Of a DNA stretch of 52,999 nt, positions 43,080 through 52,309 are shown piece after piece (the stretch's first letter is position 1; each line of letters begins with the position of its first letter). The stretch spans positions 1-52,999 of the forward strand of contig DATHYT010000099.1 in NCBI GenBank assembly GCA_035459025.1. The letters are read 5' to 3'. Under the pieces are notes generated by a model that saw only the letters and a list, made by a program, of their open reading frames with translations, was not told where the DNA came from and did not search any database. The position numbers were made by a program, and so were the translations under genes. The stretch comes from JAABQT01 sp035459025. GTDB lineage: Bacteria; Pseudomonadota; Gammaproteobacteria; Burkholderiales; SG8-39.

Positions 43080-45759
43080 CCTGCACGACACCTTGCAGCC
43101 GCTGAAGGGCGGCAAGTTCTACTCGCTGCCCAAGCTCGGCCAGGCCCTGGGCGTGAATATCGGCCGGCTGCCGCTCTCGATCCGCATCGTGCTGGAATCG
43201 GTGCTGCGCAACTGCGACGGCAAGAAGGTCACCGAGGAGCACGTGAAGCAGCTCGCCGGGTGGCAGGCGCACGCGGCGCGCACGGCGGAGATCCCTTTCG
43301 TGCTGGCGCGCATCGTGCTGCAGGATTTCACCGGCGTGCCGCTGCTCTGCGACCTTGCCGCCATGCGCGGCGTGGCCAAGAAGATGGGCAGGAACCCCAA
43401 GGTCATCGAGCCGCTGGTGCCGGTGGACCTGGTGGTCGACCACAGCGTGCAGATCGATCACTACGGCACCAAGAACGCGCTCGATCTGAACATGAAGCTC
43501 GAATTCAAGCGCAACGAGGAGCGCTACCAGTTCCTGAAGTGGGGCATGCAGGCCTTCGACACGTTCAAGGTGGTGCCGCCGGGCATCGGCATCGTCCATC
43601 AGGTGAACCTCGAGTACCTGGCGCGCGGCGTGCACAGGTCGAAGGACGGCGTGTTCTATCCCGACACGCTCGTCGGCACCGACAGCCACACCACCATGAT
43701 CAACGGGATCGGCGTGGTCGGCTGGGGCGTGGGCGGCATCGAGGCCGAGGCCGGCATGCTCGGCCAGCCGGTGTACATCCTGACGCCGGACGTGGTCGGC
43801 GTGCACCTGAAGGGCCGCCTGCACCCGGCCTGCACCGCAACCGATCTGGTGCTCACCGTCACCGAGATGCTGCGCAACGCCAAGGTGGTGAACAAGTTCG
43901 TCGAGTTCTTCGGCGAGGGCACCGCCTCGCTCAGCGTCACCGACCGCGCCACCATCGGCAACATGGCGCCCGAGTACGGCGCCACCATGGGGTTCTTCCC
44001 GGTGGACGAGAAGACCCTGGAGTACTTCCGCGGCACCGGGCGCAGCGACGCCGAGATCGACGCCTTCGCCGCGTACTTCAAGGCGCAGGGCATGTTTGGC
44101 GTGCCCAAGGTTGGTGCGATCGACTACAGCCAGACGCTGGAGCTCGACCTCGCGAGCGTCATGCCGTCGCTGGCCGGCCCGAAGCGGCCGCAGGACCGCA
44201 TCAACCTGGAGCGCGTCAAATCGACCTTCACTTCGCTGTATTCGAGGCCGGCGGCGGAGAACGGCTTTGGCCGGAAGCAGGAAGACCTCGCCAAGGTGCA
44301 CCGGGCCTTCGATGGCACCGAGATGCGCAACGGCGACGTGCTGATCGCCGCCATCACTTCCTGCACCAACACCTCCAACCCGGGCGTGCTGCTCGCGGCC
44401 GGACTGGTGGCGAAGAAGGCGGTAGAGCTCGGCCTCTCGGTCAAGCCGCACGTGAAGACCTCGCTCGCGCCGGGCTCGCGCGTGGTCACCGAGTACCTCA
44501 CCAAGGCAGGACTGATGCCCTACCTGGAAAAGCTCGGCTTCAATCTGGCTGCCTACGGGTGCACCACGTGCATCGGCAACGCCGGGCCGCTGGCGCAGCC
44601 GATCGAAGAGGCGATCGTCAAGAACGACCTGGTGTGCGCGGCCGTGCTCTCGGGCAACCGCAATTTCGAGGCGCGCATCCACCCCAACATCCGCGCCAAC
44701 TTTCTCGCCAGCCCGCCCCTGGTGGTGGCGTATGCCATCGCCGGCACCATGCTGAAGGACTTCAAGACCGAGCCGCTCGGAAAATCGAAGGATGGCCGCG
44801 ACGTGTACATCGGCCACATCTGGCCGAGCGCCGACGAGGTGAAGGCCCTGCTCAAGCTGGCGATGGATGCGCCGACTTTCCGGCGCCTGTACGCCAACCT
44901 GGGCGACGCGAACCCGATGTGGAAGAAGATCTCGGCGCCTTCGGGGCAGGTATACAGCTGGCCGACCTCGACCTATATCGCCGAGCCGCCCTTCTTCGCC
45001 GAGTTCGACATGCAGCCGAATCTCCCGGGCGAGGTCAGGGGCGCGAAGGTCCTCGGCATCTTCGGCGACTCGGTCACCACCGACCACATCTCGCCCGCGG
45101 GCTCGATCAAGCCGACCTCCCCTGCCGGCATCTACCTGCAGGAGCACGACGTCGCGGTGGCCGACTTCAACTCCTACGGCGCGCGCCGCGGCAACCACGA
45201 GGTCATGATGCGCGGCACGTTCGCCAACGTGCGCATCAAGAACCTGATGATGGGGGGCAAGGAAGGCGGCCTGACGAAGTTCCAGGGCCAGGAGATGCCC
45301 ATCTACGACGCCGCGATGCGCTATATCGCGGAAGGCACGCCCACCGTGGTGTTCGGCGGCGAGGAGTACGGCACCGGCTCATCGCGCGACTGGGCGGCCA
45401 AGGGCACGCAGCTTCTCGGCGTGAAGGCGGTGATCGTGCGCAGCTTCGAGCGCATCCACCGCTCCAACCTGGTCGGCATGGGCGTGCTGCCGCTGCAGTT
45501 CACGGGGTCCGACTCGGCGCAGTCGCTCGGCCTGAAGGGCGACGAGACCATCGATGTGCTCGGGTTGGACGACATCCGGCCGCAGCAGGAGCTGACGCTC
45601 GTGATCACGCGCGCCGGCGGCGCGAAGCAGGAGGTGAGGGTCAAGTCGCGCATCGACACGCCGATCGAGGTCGACTACTTCAAGCACGGCGGCATCCTGC
45701 CCTACGTGCTGCGCGAGTTGATCTCGAAGGCCGGGCCCTCGGCGGCGAAGGCGGCCTAG
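43069..45759 (+). CDS. acnA: aconitate hydratase A
   Basis: An 896-residue aconitase of the AcnA/IRP1 type. The first [4Fe-4S] cysteine is in SCTNTSNP, the other two in GCTTCIGNAG. GTDSHTTM, DSVTTDHISPAG and GTGSSRDWAAKG with the substrate-binding arginine are present. The ATG at 43069 was preferred to 43054 because GGAGG lies 6 bases before it. It can serve both citrate to isocitrate and 2-methylaconitate to 2-methylisocitrate. Its stop overlaps that of the cytochrome gene on the other strand (CTAG). Confidence 0.96.
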   Translation: MPHNLHDTLQPLKGGKFYSLPKLGQALGVNIGRLPLSIRIVLESVLRNCDGKKVTEEHVKQLAGWQAHAARTAEIPFVLARIVLQDFTGVPLLCDLAAMRGVAKKMGRNPKVIEPLVPVDLVVDHSVQIDHYGTKNALDLNMKLEFKRNEERYQFLKWGMQAFDTFKVVPPGIGIVHQVNLEYLARGVHRSKDGVFYPDTLVGTDSHTTMINGIGVVGWGVGGIEAEAGMLGQPVYILTPDVVGVHLKGRLHPACTATDLVLTVTEMLRNAKVVNKFVEFFGEGTASLSVTDRATIGNMAPEYGATMGFFPVDEKTLEYFRGTGRSDAEIDAFAAYFKAQGMFGVPKVGAIDYSQTLELDLASVMPSLAGPKRPQDRINLERVKSTFTSLYSRPAAENGFGRKQEDLAKVHRAFDGTEMRNGDVLIAAITSCTNTSNPGVLLAAGLVAKKAVELGLSVKPHVKTSLAPGSRVVTEYLTKAGLMPYLEKLGFNLAAYGCTTCIGNAGPLAQPIEEAIVKNDLVCAAVLSGNRNFEARIHPNIRANFLASPPLVVAYAIAGTMLKDFKTEPLGKSKDGRDVYIGHIWPSADEVKALLKLAMDAPTFRRLYANLGDANPMWKKISAPSGQVYSWPTSTYIAEPPFFAEFDMQPNLPGEVRGAKVLGIFGDSVTTDHISPAGSIKPTSPAGIYLQEHDVAVADFNSYGARRGNHEVMMRGTFANVRIKNLMMGGKEGGLTKFQGQEMPIYDAAMRYIAEGTPTVVFGGEEYGTGSSRDWAAKGTQLLGVKAVIVRSFERIHRSNLVGMGVLPLQFTGSDSAQSLGLKGDETIDVLGLDDIRPQQELTLVITRAGGAKQEVRVKSRIDTPIEVDYFKHGGILPYVLRELISKAGPSAAKAA

Positions 45760-46325
45760 GGCTTGCCGGCGAGGTACTTCGCGAGCGCCTGCAGGTCGGC
45801 GTCCGCGATCCCGTAGAGCGACGCGGCCATGATCGTGTCGCCGCCCGGGCGGCGGTTCTCGACGTACGCGCGCATCGATTCGAGCAGGTACTCCTCGCGC
45901 TGGCCGGCAAGGCGCGGGATCTGGTCGCGCCCGCTGTAGTCCGGGAGGTGGCAGCTCCCGCAGTACGCCTTGTCCGCGACTGCCCGGGCGCGCCGCGCCA
46001 GCGCCGGGTCGGGTGCGTCCGCGGGCGGTGGCGGCCTGAGCGCTGCGTAGTGCTTCGCCAGCGCGCGGATTTCCGCGTCGCGCATGCCCTGAACCGCCTC
46101 GGCCATCGGCGCCGCGACCTCGCGTACGCCCTCGCGGATCAGCACCAGCTGGTTTTCGATGAACAGCGACGGCTGCGCGGCGAGCGAGGGCGTGCCCGGG
46201 ATCCGCGACACGCCTTGCTCGCCATGGCACGCCCCGCAGAGTGCGAGGCGCTCGGTCGAAACCTTCGCCGGCTGCGCCAGCGCGCAGCCGGAAAACATCA
46301 GGGCGGCGAGCCAGCCCGCCCGCAC
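45756..46325 (-). CDS. dihaem cytochrome c (c4-like)
   Basis: A 189-residue exported protein with two haem c sites: C30-C33-H34 (CGACH) and C122-C125-H126 (CGSCH), each followed by a likely Met ligand (PM near 74; TIM near 164). The signal peptide is about residues 1-18 (ALA-QP); the FSGC within it could also be a lipobox. The GTG start shares a base with the stop of the dehydrogenase gene upstream. It probably takes electrons from that PQQ enzyme. Confidence 0.9.
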   Translation of the reverse strand: MRAGWLAALMFSGCALAQPAKVSTERLALCGACHGEQGVSRIPGTPSLAAQPSLFIENQLVLIREGVREVAAPMAEAVQGMRDAEIRALAKHYAALRPPPPADAPDPALARRARAVADKAYCGSCHLPDYSGRDQIPRLAGQREEYLLESMRAYVENRRPGGDTIMAASLYGIADADLQALAKYLAGKP

Positions 46326-47518
46326 TACTTGTAGTAGCTCACACGGTAGATCGCGCCGAGCTGCTCGTCCGAGACCAGCAGCGCGCCGTCGGGCATCTGC
46401 AGCAGGTACGCCGGACGGCCCCAGAACTTGCCGGCCTTGGGATCCTCGAGGAACCCGGTCATGAACGGCTTCACCTTCGCGCTCTTTCCGTCGGTCGTGG
46501 CGCGCACGTTGACCACGTCGAAGCCGAACTTCACGGTGCGGTTCCAGGAGCCCTTGCGCGCGATGAACATCGTGTTCTGGTACTCCTTCGGGAACATCGT
46601 GCCGGTGTAGAACAGCACCCCCATCGCCGCTGCGTGCGGCCCCATGGTGGTCACCGGCAGGGTCACGCCTTTGCAGCCATCGGCGCGCTTGAAGTCGACG
46701 TCGAGCACGCCCTTGGCGTGGCAGTAGGGATAGCCGAAGTTCAAGCCCGGCTTGGAGACCCGGTTCAGTTCATCCTCCGGCCCGTTGTCGCCCATCCAGT
46801 CGCGACCGTGGTCGGTGAACCAGAGCTCGCCCGTCTGCGGGTGGAAATCGAAGCCCACGGAGTTGCGCACGCCTCGGGCGATCACCTCCATGCCCGAGCC
46901 GTCCGGGTTGTAGCGACGGATCTGCGCATACTCGGCGGGCGGCTCGCAGATATTGCACGGCGCACCGAACGGTACGTAGAGCTTGCCGTCCGGCCCGAAG
47001 GCGATGTACTTCCAGTTGTGGTGCTGCTCGGGCGGCAGGTTGAACGCGGCGGTCATGTCCACCGGCTGCACGTCCGGATTCTTCTCGATGCCGTCGAAGC
47101 GCAGCACCTTGTTGATCGCCATCACGTAGAGAGATTCTCCGCGCATCGCGACGCCCGCGGGCTGCGTAAGCTTGTCGACCACAACGCGGCTGGTGCGCCG
47201 CGTTCCGTGGTCGGTGACCTCGTACACGCGGCCGATGGCGCGGGTACCCACGTAGATCTTGCCATTCGGCCCGCGCGCCATGGCGCGACCGCCCGGCATG
47301 CCCGCGGCCCAGATCTCGACGGCAAAGCCCTTGGGCAGCTTGAGCTTGGTGATCGGGATCTCCGAAGCCGGCGTCTCGGTCATGCGCCCGGGTAGCGGCG
47401 CGAGCTTGGAGTCGGCTAGGGCCGGCGGCTTGCCCTGGTGCCAGGCCGGCGGCGGCTTGGGTTGCGCGTAAGCGGACATCGCGGCGAGAAGCGTCGCGGC
47501 GAGCACTGCTCTCTTCAT
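46325..47518 (-). CDS. PQQ-dependent aldose/sorbosone dehydrogenase-like protein
   Basis: A 397-residue exported protein: signal peptide of about 19 residues (AYA-QP), then a six-bladed beta-propeller of the soluble glucose/sorbosone dehydrogenase (GSDH) class. LPKGFAVEIWAAGMPGGRAMA, HHNWKYIAFGPDGKLYVPFG, RNSVGFDFHPQTGELWFTDHGRD and FWGRPAYLLQMPDGALLVSDE are typical blade sequences. The ATG at 47518 has GGAGGA upstream. It lies between a TonB receptor and a dihaem cytochrome c, which suggests periplasmic sugar or aldehyde oxidation. The substrate is unknown. Confidence 0.88.
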   Translation of the reverse strand: MKRAVLAATLLAAMSAYAQPKPPPAWHQGKPPALADSKLAPLPGRMTETPASEIPITKLKLPKGFAVEIWAAGMPGGRAMARGPNGKIYVGTRAIGRVYEVTDHGTRRTSRVVVDKLTQPAGVAMRGESLYVMAINKVLRFDGIEKNPDVQPVDMTAAFNLPPEQHHNWKYIAFGPDGKLYVPFGAPCNICEPPAEYAQIRRYNPDGSGMEVIARGVRNSVGFDFHPQTGELWFTDHGRDWMGDNGPEDELNRVSKPGLNFGYPYCHAKGVLDVDFKRADGCKGVTLPVTTMGPHAAAMGVLFYTGTMFPKEYQNTMFIARKGSWNRTVKFGFDVVNVRATTDGKSAKVKPFMTGFLEDPKAGKFWGRPAYLLQMPDGALLVSDEQLGAIYRVSYYK

Positions 47519-47570
47519 GGCGTGGTTCCTCCGGGTAGAGAGGGCGAATATTAGTCCTGCCCGGAATTTT

Positions 47571-49616
47571 TTAGAACCGCAGGTTCGCCTGGATGCCGAG
47601 CACGATGTTGCGCTCCGGCGCCGGCTCGTAGAAGCGCCCGTTGCCGTCGTTGACGATGACCGAGCCGACGTAGGCCCGGTCGGCGAGGTTGTCGACCCGC
47701 AGGAACTCGGCCAGGCGCCAGCGACCGGCGCGCTGCTCGAAGCCGAGCACGGCGTTGGCGACGGTGAAGCTGCCCGCGAACTCGCTGTTGGCATCGTTCA
47801 CCGGGACGCGCGAGCGGTGCAGCAGCTCCAGGGCGGCGCGAAGGCCCCAGGGCGCGTGCCGCCAGGCGCCTTCGGCATAGAACTGCACCTCGGGAACGCC
47901 CGGCAGCTGGCGTCCCGCGGCGGCGGTGCCGAAATCCGACGCAAAAGCGGCATCCAGCCACGTGTAGGCGGCGCGCGCCTCGAACGGGCCGGCGAGCAGA
48001 GATTCCGCCCCGAGCTCGATGCCCCGCCGCTCGGTGCGCCCGGCGTTGCGGAACGTCGTACGCCCGCCGCTCGACTGGTCGACCACGATCTCGTCACGCG
48101 TCGCGATGTCGAAGACCGCCAGGTTGAGCCGGCCGAGTCCGGGCCGTACGGCCTTGAAGCCCGCCTCCACGTGCCGGCTGCGCGACGGCACCAGGTCGAA
48201 GTTGAGGCCGGTGCCGACGCTGCGGTACGCCAGCTCGACGAACGTGGGCGTCTCGAAACCGCGGCCGTAATTCGCATACAGGCTGGTCAGCGCGTCAAGC
48301 CGGTACAGAATGCCCGCCACCGGCGTGTTCGCTTCGAAGGTCACGCTGCCGCTGTCGTCCGGGTTGCCGGCGGCGATGAAGTTGTCCGCGGTCTTGAACT
48401 CGACGCGGCTGCTGCGCAGCCCCGCATGCGCCGACCAGCGCTCCGCGAAGCGCCACTCGGCCTGCACGTAGGCGTCGCTGGCGTGCACGGCATTGTCCTC
48501 GTCGCGCTTGAGCGCGCCCGCGACGCCGTTGTTGTTGATGAAGCCGCGGCGCCGTTCGTCCATGCGCTCGTATTCCAGCCCCGCCGCCAGGCGCAGCGGC
48601 CGTCCGCCCGCCGCCATGTCGCGCTGCCCGCGCAGCGCGATGCCGCCGAAGACCCGCTCCAGATCCACCACGCCGCCCGAAGCGGTGGGCGCGCTCTGCG
48701 CGGCAAGCGGAATCGATAGGTACTGCACCACGTCGCGGCCGCCGCCCCAGGCGCTCACCTGCAGGCGCGCTACGCCTTGGACCTCGTGCCCCAGCGTCAC
48801 CCCGACCTGGTCGTGGTATACGGACTTTCGCGTGTTGAACGTCAGCGCCGCGGGCGCGGCCTGCCGCGGGTTCTGCGCCACCTGCGCCGCGGTCAGCCCG
48901 AGCGGGTCCTGCGTGTCGGGCTGGTGCAGCGCCATGCCGACCAGCGTGAGCCCGGTACCCCGCCCCAACGCCAGGTCGAGCTTGGTATTGAGCTGGTCGC
49001 GCCGCACCGCGCTGTGCTCGCGGTAGCCGTCGGATTCGAAGCGCGACAGGTTGACGGCATGTCCGACGCCCTGGGCGCGTGCGCCGAACTTCAGCGCTGC
49101 GCGCCGTGTGCCGTAGCTCCCGGCGGTCAGCGCGCCCTCCAGCGTCGGCACCGGCGGCGCGTCCTCCGTCTGTACGAGGATGACGCCGCCCGAAGCGTTG
49201 CCGTAAAGCGCCGAAAACGGCCCGCGCAGTACCTCGACGCGGCCGGCCGACCCCAGATCGAACGTCGCGGCCTGGCCCTGGCCGTCGGGCATGCTGGCGG
49301 GAATGTCGTCCGCGATCAGGCGTATGCCGCGCACCCCGAAGCTGGCGCGCGCGCCGAATCCGCGCGAAGACACCTGCAGGTCCTGCGCATAGTTGTGCCT
49401 GTTCTGGACCACGACGCCGGGCACGCGGCCCAGGCTTTCCGACAGGTTGACTTGCAACCGGCCTTCGCGCACGTCTTCCGCGTAGAGCCGGTCGATGGCG
49501 GCCGGGATGTCGAGGCTGGGCCGGTCGACGCGCGTCGCCGTCACCACCACCGGATCGGATGGCTGGGCGAACGCGCCGCACGCAACCACCGCCAGCCATG
49601 CCAACGCAAGCCGCAT
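47571..49616 (-). CDS. TonB-dependent outer membrane receptor
   Basis: A 681-residue receptor. The signal peptide (about 1-17, AFA-QP) is followed by a VVVTATR start of the plug with IPAAIDRLYAEDV. The plug continues with GVVVQNRHNYAQDLQVSSRGFGARASFGVRG, here only quoted as its position near residues 60-95, and VEVLRGPFSALYGNASGG. A 22-strand-type barrel ends in Phe (NLRF). The substrate is not evident; FecA/OprC-type and PQQ-uptake roles are both possible given the adjacent PQQ enzyme. Its ATG is only 9 bases from the start of the divergent gene. Confidence 0.92.
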   Translation of the reverse strand: MRLALAWLAVVACGAFAQPSDPVVVTATRVDRPSLDIPAAIDRLYAEDVREGRLQVNLSESLGRVPGVVVQNRHNYAQDLQVSSRGFGARASFGVRGIRLIADDIPASMPDGQGQAATFDLGSAGRVEVLRGPFSALYGNASGGVILVQTEDAPPVPTLEGALTAGSYGTRRAALKFGARAQGVGHAVNLSRFESDGYREHSAVRRDQLNTKLDLALGRGTGLTLVGMALHQPDTQDPLGLTAAQVAQNPRQAAPAALTFNTRKSVYHDQVGVTLGHEVQGVARLQVSAWGGGRDVVQYLSIPLAAQSAPTASGGVVDLERVFGGIALRGQRDMAAGGRPLRLAAGLEYERMDERRRGFINNNGVAGALKRDEDNAVHASDAYVQAEWRFAERWSAHAGLRSSRVEFKTADNFIAAGNPDDSGSVTFEANTPVAGILYRLDALTSLYANYGRGFETPTFVELAYRSVGTGLNFDLVPSRSRHVEAGFKAVRPGLGRLNLAVFDIATRDEIVVDQSSGGRTTFRNAGRTERRGIELGAESLLAGPFEARAAYTWLDAAFASDFGTAAAGRQLPGVPEVQFYAEGAWRHAPWGLRAALELLHRSRVPVNDANSEFAGSFTVANAVLGFEQRAGRWRLAEFLRVDNLADRAYVGSVIVNDGNGRFYEPAPERNIVLGIQANLRF

Positions 49617-49625
49617 GCGTTTATT

Positions 49626-49973
49626 ATGGCGGCAACCATGCCGCCCCGCGGAAGCCGCCTCGCGTGCACCCTGAAGACCATCGACGGCTGCCAGGGCTCG
49701 TTCGACGTCACGCCCGGCGAGCAACCGAACAGCATCGCCGCGGTGGGCGAAATCAACTGGAACAAGGCGCCTGGGAAGCCGGTGCAGGAAGGCGCCTTCA
49801 CCGTCATCGGCGACCTCGGCATGACCGGGCAGGTGATCCTCGTCAACCAGTACCAGTGGCGCGCGCTGACCGAGGCGAAGCTGGAGAAGTTCTTCTACGC
49901 GGCGATGCTCTGGGGCAAGAGCCCGTTCAAGGTGATCGAGGACGCGCAGCTGATCCTCAAGCGGGGCAAGTAG
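49626..49973 (+). CDS. conserved small protein of unknown function
   Basis: A 115-residue protein, or 111 if the second ATG (49638) is used. It has no clear signal peptide. TLKTIDGCQGSFDVTPGE, AVGEINWNKAPGKPVQEGAFTVIGDLGM and FFYAAMLWGKSPFKVIEDAQLIL look like a compact conserved fold, but I cannot name it. It is divergent from the TonB gene with almost no space for a promoter; TATTAT right at the start suggests a leaderless or internally promoted transcript. It is convergent with msrA. Confidence 0.65.
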   Translation: MAATMPPRGSRLACTLKTIDGCQGSFDVTPGEQPNSIAAVGEINWNKAPGKPVQEGAFTVIGDLGMTGQVILVNQYQWRALTEAKLEKFFYAAMLWGKSPFKVIEDAQLILKRGK

Positions 49974-49985
49974 CGCGCCCGGCGC

Positions 49986-50642
49986 TCAGGCCTTTTCTAG
50001 CGCGCCCACCGGGCAGGAAACGCCGGTGCCGCCGAGCCCGCAGTAGCCCCCGGGATTCTTCGCCAGGTACTGCTGGTGGTAGTCCTCGGCGTAGTAGAAC
50101 TCGCCCGCGGGCTTGATCTCGGTGGTGATCGCCCCGTACCCCTTCGCCTTCAGCGCCGCCTGGAACGCGTCGCGCGCCGCGGTCGCCGCCTTCGCCTGCG
50201 CCTCGTCGCAGGTATAGATCGCCGAGCGGTACTGCGAGCCGCGGTCATTGCCCTGGCGCATGCCCTGCGTCGGGTCGTGGCCTTCCCAGAACACCTTGAG
50301 CAGCGCCTCGTAGCTCACGCGCTTCGGGTCGAACACCACCAGCACCGCCTCGGTGTGGTTGGTGAAGCCGCTGCACACCTCCTCGTACGTCGGGTTGGGC
50401 GTCTCGCCGCCGGCATAGCCGACTGCCGTGCTGTACACGCCGGGCGTCTGCCAGAAGATGCGCTCGGCGCCCCAGAAGCAGCCCAGCCCGAACTGCGCGA
50501 GCTGCAGGCCTTGCGGAAACGGCGGCACCATGCGGTTGCCGTTTACGGCGTGCGTTTCCGGCACAGCCATCTTCTCCTTGCGCCCGGGAAGCGTGCTGTC
50601 CTTAGGCAGGAGCTGGGTCATCTTCTTCATGAACGCGAACAT
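49986..50642 (-). CDS. msrA: peptide methionine sulfoxide reductase A
   Basis: A 218-residue MsrA with the nucleophile C55 in GLGCFWGAER, the substrate-pocket GYAGGETPNPTYEEVCSGFTNH beginning at about residue 75, HDPTQGMRQGNDRGSQYRS, and resolving cysteines in the C-terminal GYCGLGGTGVSCP. It reduces S-methionine sulfoxide in proteins using thioredoxin. About 45 extra N-terminal residues precede the catalytic domain but look cytosolic. GGGAGGAAA precedes the ATG at 50642. Confidence 0.95.
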   Translation of the reverse strand: MFAFMKKMTQLLPKDSTLPGRKEKMAVPETHAVNGNRMVPPFPQGLQLAQFGLGCFWGAERIFWQTPGVYSTAVGYAGGETPNPTYEEVCSGFTNHTEAVLVVFDPKRVSYEALLKVFWEGHDPTQGMRQGNDRGSQYRSAIYTCDEAQAKAATAARDAFQAALKAKGYGAITTEIKPAGEFYYAEDYHQQYLAKNPGGYCGLGGTGVSCPVGALEKA

Positions 50643-50674
50643 GGGCGTTTCCTCCCGGAGGCTAGAATTACATC

Positions 50675-51658
50675 ATGAAAATCTGCATCTTCGGCGCCGG
50701 CGCGGTGGGCGGCGTGATGGCCGGCGCGCTGCACCGCGCCGGCCACGACGTCTCAGTCGTGGCGCGGGGCGCGAACCTGACGGCGATCCGCGAACGCGGA
50801 TTGCGCATCCGCGCGCAGGCCAGCGGTGAGATCGCCACGCACAAGGTGCGCGCCGAAGCCGACCCCGCGAAGCTCGGGCCGCAGGACTGCGTCATCGTCG
50901 CGCTCAAGGCGCACAGCCTACCCGAGGCGGCGCGCGCGGTGCCGGCGCTCGCCGGGCCCGACACCACCGTCGTCACGGCGATGAACGGCGTGCCCTGGTG
51001 GTTCTTCGACCGGCTGCGCTTCGGCGAGGGCAAGCTGCGCCTGGACAGCCTCGACCCCGACGGCGCGCTCGCGCGCGCCATGCCGACCGAGCGCATCGTC
51101 GGCTGCGTGATCCATTTCGCGGCCTCGACGCCGGAGCCCGGCCTGGTCAGCCACAACATGGGCAACAAGCTCATCCTCGGCGAGCCCGGCGGCCGCAACT
51201 CCGCCCGCACCCAGGCGATCGCCGGCGCGCTTGCCGCGGCCGGTTTCGATTGCGTGCAGAGCGATTTCATCGAGAAGGATTTCTGGGTCAAGCTCCTCGG
51301 CAACGTCAGCTTCAACCCGGTTTCGGCGCTCACCCTCGCCACCGCCGACAAGCTGATCGCCGACGCCGAGATCAAGGACTACATGGTGACCATCATGCGC
51401 GAGGTGCTGGCGATCGGGCGCGCGGTGGGCGTCGACGCCGACATCGACCCGGAGGCGCGTATCGACATGGCGCGTCATCTCGGGCGCTTCAAGACCTCGA
51501 TGCTGCAGGATATGGAAGCGGGCAAGCCGCTCGAGATCGACGGCCTGCTGACCGGCACGCTGGAAGTGGCGCAGAAGGCGGGCATCGCCGCCCCGTTCAC
51601 GCACAGCCTCTGCGGCCTCATCCGCCTGCGCGCCCAGGCGACCGGGCAGTATCGATGA
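50675..51658 (+). CDS. panE: 2-dehydropantoate 2-reductase
   Basis: A 327-residue ketopantoate reductase family protein. It has the N-terminal NADPH motif IFGAGAVGGVMAG, VARG, a central KAH segment and the C-terminal catalytic lysine region KDFWVKLLGNVSFNPVSALT. PanE makes pantoate for pantothenate and CoA; several paralogues of other specificity exist, so the assignment is at family level. It overlaps the next gene by 4 bases (ATGA). Confidence 0.88.
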   Translation: MKICIFGAGAVGGVMAGALHRAGHDVSVVARGANLTAIRERGLRIRAQASGEIATHKVRAEADPAKLGPQDCVIVALKAHSLPEAARAVPALAGPDTTVVTAMNGVPWWFFDRLRFGEGKLRLDSLDPDGALARAMPTERIVGCVIHFAASTPEPGLVSHNMGNKLILGEPGGRNSARTQAIAGALAAAGFDCVQSDFIEKDFWVKLLGNVSFNPVSALTLATADKLIADAEIKDYMVTIMREVLAIGRAVGVDADIDPEARIDMARHLGRFKTSMLQDMEAGKPLEIDGLLTGTLEVAQKAGIAAPFTHSLCGLIRLRAQATGQYR

Positions 51659-52278
51659 GGGCGCTCCTTCTCGCGCTCCTGGCGGCGCTGCCGCTCGCGG
51701 CCGCCGCCAGCTACGACGGCCCGGCGCTCGGCGCCTGCCGCGCAAACGGCGAGCGCGCGCTGAAGCGGGACGGCGCCGACGTCAAGGCGCTCGCATTCGA
51801 CAACGACCGGCACCTGTATTTCGAGCGCAAGGCGCGCAAGCTCGGCAGCCAGCCGATCGGCGCCACGCTCTCGGGCCACGGGGCGATCGTGCGCGCGGCC
51901 GGCCCCGCGGTGGAGATCGTGTTCCTTTGCCTGCTGGCGAGCGAGGGGCGCGCGCTCTGGTTCCACTGGCTGCCGCGGCGCGACGCGCCGGCGCTTGCCC
52001 AGTGCCGCCGCAGCACGGGCGCCGGCGTCTGCCTGGAGGCGCTGCTCGAGCTCGCGGAGCGGGATCTGCTGGAGGTATCCGCGCTGCGCTTCCAGGAATC
52101 GCTGGAAGCCGACGCCAGGGCCGGAAACGATGCCGCCTCGACGGCCTACCGCAGCTCGGCGGCCGCCTGGCGCACCTATCGGGACCTGGAATGCGCACGG
52201 CGCGGCGCCGCCGGCAGCGACGCCTGGCGCGCGTGCCGGATCGACCTTACGCGCTGGCGCTATCTGGATCTCAACTAG
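51655..52278 (+). CDS. exported protein with LprI-like (DUF1311) C-terminal domain
   Basis: A 207-residue protein with a signal peptide (about 1-18, MRALLLALLAALPLAAA). The C-terminal part, AWRTYRDLECARRGAAG...RACRIDLTRWRYLDL, matches the W..YRD..C...G......C...LT..R...L pattern of the LprI family. Some members of that family inhibit lysozyme; many are uncharacterised. The central part contains a possible disulfide (CRRSTGAGVC). ATGA couples it to panE. Confidence 0.75.
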   Translation: MRALLLALLAALPLAAAASYDGPALGACRANGERALKRDGADVKALAFDNDRHLYFERKARKLGSQPIGATLSGHGAIVRAAGPAVEIVFLCLLASEGRALWFHWLPRRDAPALAQCRRSTGAGVCLEALLELAERDLLEVSALRFQESLEADARAGNDAASTAYRSSAAAWRTYRDLECARRGAAGSDAWRACRIDLTRWRYLDLN

Positions 52279-52309
52279 CCGTTCTGCGACGGTCCCGCCC
52301 GCGGGCGTC

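Noticed and set aside
43260..46334. A 1024-codon plus-strand frame overlapping acnA and the cytochrome gene
   Set aside because: It has the same shadow composition (Arg/Gly/His-rich) and spans two genes whose own frames carry all the catalytic motifs.
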